Of a stretch of 5,084 nucleotides of DNA, positions 1-4,870 are shown in pieces; position 1 is the stretch's first letter; every line of letters begins with the position of its first letter. A model generated the notes under the pieces. It made no database searches and was not told where the DNA came from. It saw only the letters and a list, made by a program, of their open reading frames with translations. Made by a program: the position numbers and the translations under genes. Source of the stretch: Verrucomicrobiota bacterium (GTDB lineage Bacteria; Verrucomicrobiota; Verrucomicrobiia; Limisphaerales; AV2); the NCBI GenBank assembly GCA_003219675.1, contig QHPW01000277.1:11570-16653 (forward strand), written 5' to 3'.

Positions 1-969
1 TTCACCCTGCTCGAACTGCTGGTGGTCATCGCCATCATTACCATCCTCGCGGCGTTGTTGCTGCCCGCGCTGGCGAAAACGAAGGCCAAAGCCAATCGCA
101 TCCAGTGCCTGAATAATCTCAAGCAAATCGGCGCCTCGTCTCACCTGTTTGCCAACGAGCACGGCGACAAGTTTCCGGCGCAGATTTCCACGAATCAAGG
201 CGGGTCACTTGAATACAACCGGTCGGCGCCGAACGTGGCCGGTTTGTTTTTCTTTTCGTTCCGCAATTTCCAGGCGATGTCCAATGAGCTGGGCACGCCG
301 AAAATCCTGGTTTGCCGTTCCGATCCGCGGTCGGCGGCGACCAACTTCGCGACGCTCGAGGACGAAAACGTCAGTTACTTCACCGGGCTCCATGCCGAGC
401 CGGCCAAACCCAATTCGATTCTGGCCGGGGACTGGAACCTGGCGAATTCGATGACCAGGCTTACCAACACGCCCGGGGGCGCGGAGTTCAATTTGATCTG
501 GACGAAACAGGTTCATGAACGGCGCGGGAATGTTCTTTTCGCAGACGGACGAGTCGAGTTGCTGAGGAGCTTTTCGATGAGCAAAACAGCCGGCCCTGGG
601 CCAGGACAGACGCCGCCGGGTCCAACACCGGGCGGCGGAACGGCGTCTCAAGGCAACTCTGGTCCGGAGGCAAAGGTCCCTGGAACGCCGGCGAGGTCGC
701 AACCGGCATCGACGGTCGCCCCGAAATCCGTCGAGGGTGTTTCGGCCCGTTCGGTTGCGACAAACGTTGCGTCCAGGAGCGAGTCGGCTTCCACGAACGC
801 GCCAGGGGCGGTCGTCGCGGATGAAGTCCAGACCGACGCCTGGGACACGGAGAATTTTCGGTTCGCCCTTGGGGTGGTTGAGGCGGGTTATTTTCTGTTG
901 CTGCTCATCGCGATTCTGTTGCTGCTTCTGTATTTCCTCAAGAAACGGCGTCAGCCATCCCAGAACTAG
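1..969 (+). CDS. Type IV pilin-like / pseudopilin protein (DUF1559-like, H-X9-DG motif) with C-terminal membrane helix; 5' end missing
   Basis: The reading frame is open from base 1 and gives 322 residues. The first residues, FTLLELLVVIAI, are the mature N-terminus of a type IV prepilin: Phe1, Glu5 and a hydrophobic helix to about residue 26. The window therefore begins just after the expected prepilin-peptidase cleavage site, and the leader peptide lies upstream. A globular part follows, with a family-typical NNLKQIG segment and an LVCRSDP segment. His172 and Asp182-Gly183 form an exact H-X9-DG motif (bases 514-549), typical of prepilin-like proteins abundant in Verrucomicrobia and Planctomycetes. 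Such proteins normally end soon after this motif. Here a Pro/Gly then Ala/Ser/Thr-rich linker (about 195-280) leads to a second hydrophobic helix (about 288-313) and a basic KKRR tail. A role in a pseudopilus or the cell envelope is inferred; the substrate is unknown. GTG at 22 would be an artefactual start inside the pilin helix. Confidence 0.88.
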   Translation, partial: FTLLELLVVIAIITILAALLLPALAKTKAKANRIQCLNNLKQIGASSHLFANEHGDKFPAQISTNQGGSLEYNRSAPNVAGLFFFSFRNFQAMSNELGTPKILVCRSDPRSAATNFATLEDENVSYFTGLHAEPAKPNSILAGDWNLANSMTRLTNTPGGAEFNLIWTKQVHERRGNVLFADGRVELLRSFSMSKTAGPGPGQTPPGPTPGGGTASQGNSGPEAKVPGTPARSQPASTVAPKSVEGVSARSVATNVASRSESASTNAPGAVVADEVQTDAWDTENFRFALGVVEAGYFLLLLIAILLLLLYFLKKRRQPSQN

Positions 970-1013
970 AAAAACTCCGTGTCATTTCTGAGGCGTTGGG
1001 ATTTATTTGGGCA

Positions 1014-1223
1014 GTGAAACTCTTCTACACCGGTCCGGTGATCAACACGGAGATGCTGGTCGTGATGCTGGAGAAACACGGCATTAACGCGACCCAGGAG
1101 TTCGTTGACCCGAACCAGCCCGAGGACGGCGATTTGAATCGTCCGGCCAAAGTGTTCGTGCCGGACGAGGATTACGACCGTGCGTATCAGTTGTTTTACG
1201 CGGAGCGCGAAGATGAACTGTGA
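1014..1223 (+). CDS. Small DUF2007-family protein (putative signal-transducing protein)
   Basis: This 69-residue protein starts VKLFYTGPVINTEMLVVMLE, which resembles the DUF2007 family (small PII-like alpha/beta proteins annotated as putative prokaryotic signal-transducing proteins; no biochemical role is established). Typical features are the opening beta strand, the N-terminal helix with the 'gain or loss of position' pattern ('INTEMLVVMLEKHGI'), and the end 'VFVPDEDYDRAYQLFYAE'. There is no signal peptide or membrane segment, so it should be cytoplasmic. I chose GTG at 1014 because the family begins with the (M)KLFYTG strand. An upstream in-frame TTG at 996 would add six residues without a better ribosome site. 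A GGGA at 998-1001, about 12 bases upstream, is at best a weak ribosome-binding sequence. It lies 44 bases after the pilin-like gene on the same strand, so co-transcription is possible. Confidence 0.75.
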   Translation: MKLFYTGPVINTEMLVVMLEKHGINATQEFVDPNQPEDGDLNRPAKVFVPDEDYDRAYQLFYAEREDEL

Positions 1224-1242
1224 CAGAGGCGGAGGACCTGCC

Positions 1243-1271
1243 TTGACGCAGCCAACGAGGGCCACTAGCCT
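1243..1271 (+). promoter_or_regulatory. Putative promoter of the Uma2-family gene
   Basis: TTGACG (1243-1248) lies 17 bases before TAGCCT (1266-1271). The first box matches the sigma-70 -35 consensus at five of six bases. The second keeps the key T, A and final T of a -10 box (three of six). Transcription would begin near 1278, at the ATG itself, which fits the lack of a well-placed ribosome-binding sequence. Predicted by eye only. Confidence 0.45.
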
Positions 1272-1277
1272 GCCACC

Positions 1278-1778
1278 ATGAAAGCTGTCGCGATGGAACC
1301 TTTAACGGTGGAGGATTATCGGTTGCCTGCGCCGAACCGGTATCATCAGGACATTTCGTTGAACATCACTTTGCTTGTGGGCAAATACCTGGAGAAACAT
1401 CCGATCGGAAAACTCTACACCGCGCCGTTCGACGTTTACTTCGACGAAATCAACGTGCACCAGCCCGACCTGGTGTTTGTCTCGAAGAAGAATCAATCCA
1501 TTCTCACGTATGCGGGCGCGGAAGGCGCGCCGGACTTCATTGTGGAAATCCTCTCGCCGAAAACGGCCGGCCTGGACAAGAAGTCCAAGCGGCGGGTATT
1601 TGCGCGCTGCGGCGTCAAGGAATTGTGGCTCATCGATCCTGAACCGAAGCTCGTGCACGTCTATTTTCTGCAGAAGGACGCCGAGCGTCCGGCGGCGATT
1701 TACCGGGAGCAGGACACATTCACATCCCCGCATTTCCCAGGACTGAAGATCAAAGGGGTGACGATCTTCAAGAAGTAG
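1278..1778 (+). CDS. Uma2 family (DUF820) endonuclease-like protein, apparently lacking an N-terminal block
   Basis: This 166-residue protein belongs to the Uma2/DUF820 family, which has a PD-(D/E)xK nuclease fold. The family is highly multiplied in cyanobacteria, planctomycetes and verrucomicrobia, and its biological role is poorly defined. Visible family marks are RYHQDIS (His23), the HQPDLVFVS strand (Pro63-Asp64), PDFIVEILSP (Glu90), the LDKKSKR helix (Asp100, Lys101-102) and the GVKELWLIDPE strand (112-122). Asp64, Glu90 and a nearby Lys are the likely metal-site residues. LTVEDYR (10-15) runs directly into LPAPNRYHQ. Most relatives carry about 20 residues here, including an ELIDGE-like hairpin, and total roughly 185-200 residues. 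The copy may therefore be impaired. The ATG at 1278 follows a promoter-like sequence; ATG at 1293 is an alternative start. No partner gene is adjacent. Confidence 0.82.
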   Translation: MKAVAMEPLTVEDYRLPAPNRYHQDISLNITLLVGKYLEKHPIGKLYTAPFDVYFDEINVHQPDLVFVSKKNQSILTYAGAEGAPDFIVEILSPKTAGLDKKSKRRVFARCGVKELWLIDPEPKLVHVYFLQKDAERPAAIYREQDTFTSPHFPGLKIKGVTIFKK

Positions 1779-1790
1779 GCCGTCAGCCAT

Positions 1791-1825
1791 TTCTTCGCGG
1801 GAAGGAGTTCGATTTTTCCGAAGAA
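1791..1825 (+). terminator. Possible terminator hairpin after the Uma2-family gene
   Basis: TTCTTC at 1791-1796 pairs with GAAGAA at 1820-1825. After a three-base bulge, GGAA at 1800-1803 pairs with TTCC at 1816-1819. The hairpin begins 13 bases after the Uma2 stop codon. It is followed by GGACTATTTTCC rather than a clean T-run, so intrinsic termination is uncertain. Confidence 0.25.
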
Positions 1826-1867
1826 GGACTATTTTCCGACAATGAATTTGCAATGACGCTCGCCTTC

Positions 1868-1960
1868 CCATGAACCGCAAGGTAGGCCGGGCTGTCCCCA
1901 GCCCGCCGGGCCGCGGCGCGGTGAGGACACCGCGCCCTGCTGTTTTGCGGAGGTTCATGG
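1868..1960. repeat. Palindromic intergenic repeat with cloverleaf-like (three-way junction) folding potential
   Basis: The outer arms are CCATGAACCGCAA (1868-1880) and TTGC-GGA-GGTTCATGG (1945-1960). They pair over 13 bp with a three-base bulge. Inside are two perfect hairpins with four-base loops. The first is CGGGCTG/CAGCCCG (1888-1894 and 1899-1905, loop TCCC). The second is GGCGCGGTG/CACCGCGCC (1915-1923 and 1928-1936, loop AGGA). TGTCC (1893-1897) and GGACA (1925-1929) are also complementary, so the two loops could contact each other. The layout resembles REP/BIME-type dispersed elements of GC-rich genomes. It lies between the convergent Uma2 and recN genes and has no transposase nearby. 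Copy number cannot be judged from this window. Confidence 0.7.
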
Positions 1961-1974
1961 TCCCAATGCATGCG

Positions 1975-1995
1975 CAAAGCGAAAGGGAGCCTCCC
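1975..1995 (-). terminator. Possible intrinsic terminator of recN
   Basis: On the minus strand, just after the recN stop codon, GGGAG-G-CTCCC (1985-1995) can form a short hairpin. It is followed by TTTCGCTTTG (1984-1975), a broken T-run. The stem is only four to five pairs with a minimal loop, so this is a weak candidate. Confidence 0.25.
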
Positions 1996-1999
1996 ATGA

Positions 2000-2032
2000 A
2001 TCAGGTGGGGCGAGACTCCGTCGAGCCCTGAT
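2000..2032. repeat. Imperfect palindrome overlapping the 3' end of recN
   Basis: ATCAGG (2000-2005) and CCTGAT (2027-2032) are perfect inverted arms. Between them, GGGC/GCCC (2008-2011, 2025-2028) and GAC/GTC (2014-2016, 2020-2022) give a competing inner hairpin. The recN stop codon and its last nine codons lie inside this element. It looks like a dispersed GC-rich intergenic repeat that has merged with the gene end, or a structure that helps end the recN transcript. Confidence 0.45.
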
Positions 2033-3761
2033 CCTGTTTATGAGATGGGTTCCAGCAGGCGGCGCCTTCTCTCAGCAGTTCTTCCGCGTGCTTGCGCGCG
2101 GCCTCGGTCCGGCCGCCCAGCATTCGCGCCAACTCGGTCACGCGCTCCTTGCCTTCGAGCCGGCGGATGCCGGTAACGGTGCGCAGAAGTCTGGTTTCTT
2201 TCGTGACAATGTAATGCGCCGAAGCGCAGGCGGCGACCGGCGCGAGGTGAGTGATGCATAGCACCTGTCGTTGCTCGCCGAGCCGGCGCATTTTTTCGCC
2301 AACGGCACGGGCGGTCTCGCCGCCGACGTTGGCGTCCACTTCATCGAAGACCAGCACCGGAATGTCGTCCTGCGCGGCAAGGACGGTTTTCAACGCCAAC
2401 ATCACACGGGCCATTTCGCCGGACGAAGCGATGGCGCGGAGCGGGCGGGGCGGTTCGCCGGGATTGGGAGCGAATTGAAATTCAACCTGGTCGAAACCAG
2501 TCGAAGGCGGAGTGCGGAGCGCCGAATGCGGAGCGGTCGCTTCGGCGCCAAACGCCGTCGAGACAACGGCGATGTCGAAGCGGCTTTGGTTGAAGCCGAG
2601 ATCAGCGAGTTGTCCGGCGACGGCCTTCGACAGTTTCGGAATCATCTCCCGGCGTTGAGCGGAGAGTTCTTCGCCGGCGCGTTTGAGTTCGGCGTCGGTT
2701 TTCCCGAGTTCGCCGTTGATTCGCTCCAGTTCGGCGTCGCGCATTTCAAGGTTCTGCAATTTCTGTCGCGCCTCATCGCCGAAGCCGATGACGTCGGGCA
2801 GGGTCGCGCCGTATTTGCGTTTGAGCGACTGAATGAGATCGAGTCGTTCTTCGAGCCATTGCCGGCGGGCGGGATCGATGTCCAGTTTGTCTGCGTAGTG
2901 CGAAAGGTCGCTCTGGAGGTCGCGCAGAAAGGAGAGCGCCTGTTCGTGAAGCGAGAACAGACAGACGGCGTCGGGATCGAGTCGTTTCAACTCCTGCAAC
3001 GTGCGGCCCAGGGCGCCTGCTTGAGACGCGAGTGAGGTTTCATCCTCGGTCAACTGCCGCAACGCAGCCTGGCTCAGTTCGAGCAGCCGGGCGGCGTTGC
3101 TCGCCAGCCGATGTTCCCGCTCGATTTCCTCCTCCTCCTCGGGCCGAAGTTTCGCTGCGGCGATTTCGTTGACCTGATGGCGAAGCAGGTCGAGCTGCTG
3201 CGCGTACGTTTTCTCATCCACAATCAACGACGCCTTTTCAGCCTGCAGCGCAGCGCGGCATCGGACGAGGTCGGCAAAATTATCGCGCAAGGGGCCGAGG
3301 CCGCCGAAGGCGTCGAGGATGGCCAATTGTCTGGCGGAGTGGAGCAGTGATTGATGATCGTGCGGACCGTGGATATCCACAAGCCATTCGCCGAGCGCGG
3401 CGAGAAGGTTCAGGGTGGTGGCCGAGCCGTTGACGAACTGGCGATTGGCGCCGGTTGCGGTGAAGGTGCGTTTCAGCAGGAGCTGATGATCCTGGCACGG
3501 TTCGAGCCCGTTTTCTTCGAGAAACTTCTCCAGAGGCGCGCGGAGTCGGGAGACGTCGAAGACGGCTTCCACGGTGCAACTGTCGCTGCCGCTGCGGATA
3601 AGCGCGCGGTCGGCGCGTTCGCCGAGCACCAGATTGAGCGCGCCGATCAGGATCGATTTGCCAGCGCCGGTCTCGCCGGTGATGGCATTGTAGCCGGGTT
3701 GGAGTTCGAGTGTGAGGTCGGCGACCAAAGCGAGGTTCTTGATGCGCAGCGTCGTCAACAT
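2001..3761 (-). CDS. recN: DNA repair protein RecN (SMC-like ATPase)
   Basis: This 586-residue RecN (E. coli RecN is about 550) is a cytoplasmic SMC-related ATPase that acts at DNA double-strand breaks and assists RecA-dependent recombination. The order is complete: Walker A GETGAGKS (29-36), a Q-loop-region motif DIHGPHDHQSLL (129-140), a coiled-coil arm (about 155-380), an ABC signature SSGEMARVMLALK (446-458), Walker B VLVFDEVD (469-476, Asp473-Glu474) and an H-loop ITHLAPVAA (His505). GPHDHQ, SSGEM and DEVDANVGG differ slightly from the E. coli forms GQHxHQ, SGGEL and DEVDxGIGG. ATG at 3761 gives the conserved start MLTTLRIKNLALV. An upstream in-frame ATG at 3884 lies in a repeat and would add 41 non-conserved residues. 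A short low-conservation insert (about 405-420) is coded by a heptamer repeat, and the last nine codons lie in a palindrome. No good ribosome-binding sequence precedes the start. Confidence 0.96.
   Translation of the reverse strand: MLTTLRIKNLALVADLTLELQPGYNAITGETGAGKSILIGALNLVLGERADRALIRSGSDSCTVEAVFDVSRLRAPLEKFLEENGLEPCQDHQLLLKRTFTATGANRQFVNGSATTLNLLAALGEWLVDIHGPHDHQSLLHSARQLAILDAFGGLGPLRDNFADLVRCRAALQAEKASLIVDEKTYAQQLDLLRHQVNEIAAAKLRPEEEEEIEREHRLASNAARLLELSQAALRQLTEDETSLASQAGALGRTLQELKRLDPDAVCLFSLHEQALSFLRDLQSDLSHYADKLDIDPARRQWLEERLDLIQSLKRKYGATLPDVIGFGDEARQKLQNLEMRDAELERINGELGKTDAELKRAGEELSAQRREMIPKLSKAVAGQLADLGFNQSRFDIAVVSTAFGAEATAPHSALRTPPSTGFDQVEFQFAPNPGEPPRPLRAIASSGEMARVMLALKTVLAAQDDIPVLVFDEVDANVGGETARAVGEKMRRLGEQRQVLCITHLAPVAACASAHYIVTKETRLLRTVTGIRRLEGKERVTELARMLGGRTEAARKHAEELLREGAACWNPSHKQDQGSTESRPT
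2507..2534. repeat. Four-unit 7-bp tandem repeat inside recN
   Basis: On the + strand the units are GCGGAGT, GCGGAGC, GCCGAAT and GCGGAGC, in register and without gaps. On the recN strand they code for roughly residues 410-419 (APHSALRTPP). These lie in a loop between strands of the ATPase head, before the conserved FDQVEFQFAPNPGEP segment. The reading frame is kept. Similar heptamer-like runs coding for HSALRTP-type peptides are, as far as I recall, scattered through verrucomicrobial genomes. Confidence 0.7.
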
Positions 3762-3803
3762 GGCAAGTAGATCGCGCTGAATTTGGCGATTGGCGCGTAG
3801 TGT

Positions 3804-3820
3804 GGCAAAAGAAATTTGCC
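3804..3820. promoter_or_regulatory. Dyad upstream of recN, possible operator
   Basis: GGCAAA (3804-3809) and TTTGCC (3815-3820) are perfect 6-bp arms around AGAAA. The dyad is 42 to 59 bases upstream of the recN start. On the recN strand a TTGCCA (3808-3803), five of six to the -35 consensus, overlaps it. recN is SOS-controlled in many bacteria, so a repressor site is plausible here, but the sequence is not a recognised LexA box. Confidence 0.3.
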
Positions 3821-3843
3821 GGAAATCGCGGTCCTGCGACCAA

Positions 3844-3905
3844 TGTAGGAGTTCAGCCTTCAGGCTGTTCCGGGCGGTCAACATGCTAAAGCATGCGCCT
3901 CTATC
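3844..3905. repeat. Double-hairpin REP-like repeat in the recN / hydrolase divergent region
   Basis: Two small palindromes sit close together. CAGCC-TTCA-GGCTG is at 3854-3867, and CATGCT-AA-AGCATG is at 3882-3895. The first lies in a GTAGGAGTTCAGCC context and the second ends in a GCGCCTCTATCAACG context. Both resemble dispersed intergenic repeats common in verrucomicrobial and planctomycete genomes (from memory, not searched). Edges are approximate. An in-frame ATG in this element (3884, minus strand) could mislead recN start calling. Confidence 0.55.
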
Positions 3906-3963
3906 AACGCTTCACGTTCGCAAAAGAAATGAGCCCGACCGCTGCCACAGCGTCGCACGGACT

Positions 3964-3993
3964 TTGACAAGGGGTTCATCGACGGCATAGAGT
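3964..3993 (+). promoter_or_regulatory. Putative promoter of the PhnP-like hydrolase gene
   Basis: A perfect TTGACA (3964-3969) is followed after 18 bases by TAGAGT (3988-3993), which matches four of six -10 positions. The start of transcription would be near 4000, leaving only about four bases before ATG 4004. The purine-rich GGGAGG at 3995-4000 ends three bases from the ATG, too close for usual Shine-Dalgarno pairing and largely outside such a transcript. Confidence 0.55.
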
Positions 3994-4003
3994 CGGGAGG
4001 TCC

Positions 4004-4792
4004 ATGTCATTTGCGTTCACATTTCTGGGGTCGGGAACCTCGCAAGGCGTGCCGATCATCGGCAAGGAGTATCCGTCTGAGTTTCTGGCCAATCCGAAAA
4101 ATCACCGAACCCGCCCTTCGATTTACGTGGCGAGCCACCGGGCGAAAGTTGTCGTCGATACCACGCCGGAGTTTCGCATCCAGTGTCTGCGCGAGGGGAT
4201 CGACTGGCTGGACGCTGTAATCTTCACCCACTCGCACGCCGACCACATCATGGGATTGGATGATTGCCGGCGCTTTTGCGACCTGCGGGGCGGCGCAGGC
4301 CTGCCGCTTTACGCCAGCCCGGCGACAATGCGGGACTTGAAGCGTGTCTATGCCTACGCCTTTCACGATGGCCCATGGCCGAAGGGTTATTTTATCCCTG
4401 AACCGCACGTGATTGACGGTCGGTTCGAGATAGGCGATCTGGAAATCACGCCGCTGCCGTTGCCGCACGGCTCGATGACAGTGAATGGTTTCCTGTTCGC
4501 GCAGCAGGGGAAAAAGCGGCTGGCTTATTTGAGCGATTGCAAGGAAGTGCCGGTCGAAATCCTGGAACGGGTGCGCGGTGTGGAAGTGGCGGTGCTGGAC
4601 GCGCTGCGGCGCAAACCGCACCCGACGCACATGTGTCTGGACGAAGCGTTGACGGCGGCCCGGCGCATTGGCGCGCCTCGGACTTATTTCACGCACCTGA
4701 CGCATGATTACGATCATGAGGCGGACCAGGCGGAGATGCCGGCCGGCATTGAGCTGGCTTATGACGGGTTGAAAGTGTTGTATGACGGCTAA
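4004..4792 (+). CDS. PhnP-like metallo-beta-lactamase-fold hydrolase
   Basis: This 262-residue cytoplasmic protein has the metallo-beta-lactamase fold of the PhnP/Lactamase_B_2 group. It starts with the strand FTFLGSGTSQGVP (5-17). It then has the metal-binding THSHADHIMGLDD (His76, His78, Asp80, His81), PLPHG (His155), YLSDCK (Asp178), KPHPTH (His206, His209) and YFTHLTHDYDH (His231, His234). These fit a two-metal hydrolytic site. E. coli PhnP is a cyclic-phosphate phosphodiesterase in phosphonate use, but no phn gene is nearby, so a general phosphodiester hydrolase is safer. The Cys-rich structural zinc site of PhnP is absent: the matching stretch is IIGKEYPSEFLANPKNH. ATG 4004 is the only start that keeps the first strand. 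It diverges from recN and is followed one base after its stop by a long hairpin. Confidence 0.88.
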   Translation: MSFAFTFLGSGTSQGVPIIGKEYPSEFLANPKNHRTRPSIYVASHRAKVVVDTTPEFRIQCLREGIDWLDAVIFTHSHADHIMGLDDCRRFCDLRGGAGLPLYASPATMRDLKRVYAYAFHDGPWPKGYFIPEPHVIDGRFEIGDLEITPLPLPHGSMTVNGFLFAQQGKKRLAYLSDCKEVPVEILERVRGVEVAVLDALRRKPHPTHMCLDEALTAARRIGAPRTYFTHLTHDYDHEADQAEMPAGIELAYDGLKVLYDG

Positions 4793-4844
4793 GTGGTCTA
4801 TTTCATAAATATGCACACGTATGCGTATTTATGAAACAGACCAC
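4793..4844. repeat. Long AT-rich near-perfect hairpin directly after the hydrolase stop codon
   Basis: Two arms (4793-4815 and 4822-4844) pair over 23 positions. Of these, 21 are Watson-Crick pairs, one is T-G and one is A-C, around the six-base loop CACGTA. The core TTTCATAAATA (left) is matched by TATTTATGAAA (right), and the ends are GTGGTCT and AGACCAC. The 52 bases are about 37% GC in a GC-rich region. The element starts one base after the TAA of the upstream gene and is followed by the GC-rich palindrome GGCGCGCGCC (4848-4857), with no T-run. It could be a terminator or mRNA-end structure, a regulator-binding palindrome for the next gene, or a small dispersed repeat. No target-site duplication is visible. 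Confidence 0.85.
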
Positions 4845-4870
4845 CCGGGCGCGCGCCTGACCGGCGGCGA

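Noticed and set aside
591..850. Pro/Gly/Ser-rich stretch as a frameshift or non-coding region in the pilin-like gene
   Set aside because: The frame stays open into a convincing membrane helix with a basic tail and stop at 967-969, so the simplest reading is a real disordered linker.
1302..1997. Minus-strand open frame of 231 residues across the Uma2 gene and intergenic repeat
   Set aside because: It overlaps the recognisable Uma2 frame and reads through the palindromic repeat; there is no start signal or known domain.
1996..2031. A tiny ORF starting ATG at 1996 after AAAGGGAG
   Set aside because: It codes for only 11 residues, lies in a palindrome and overlaps the recN end; there is no support for translation.
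2271..3035. Plus-strand open frame of 254 residues inside recN
   Set aside because: It is antisense to the RecN coiled coil, with charged low-complexity translation and no recognisable motif; the RecN frame carries all conserved residues.
3762..3884. 41-residue N-terminal extension of RecN
   Set aside because: It is coded by intergenic and repeat DNA, is unlike RecN N-termini, and the conserved MLTTLRIKNLALV start follows at 3761.
4007..4816. Minus-strand open frame of 269 residues, longer than the hydrolase it overlaps
   Set aside because: It is antisense to a gene with clear HxHxDH and other metal-site motifs, and its own translation shows no domain or signal; long antisense frames are expected in GC-rich coding DNA.
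4793..4844. The hairpin as a dif/Xer recombination site
   Set aside because: TTATG occurs in the arms, as in dif, but dif has two 11-bp half sites around a 6-bp centre with partial symmetry; this element has 23-bp nearly perfect arms and is better described as a hairpin.
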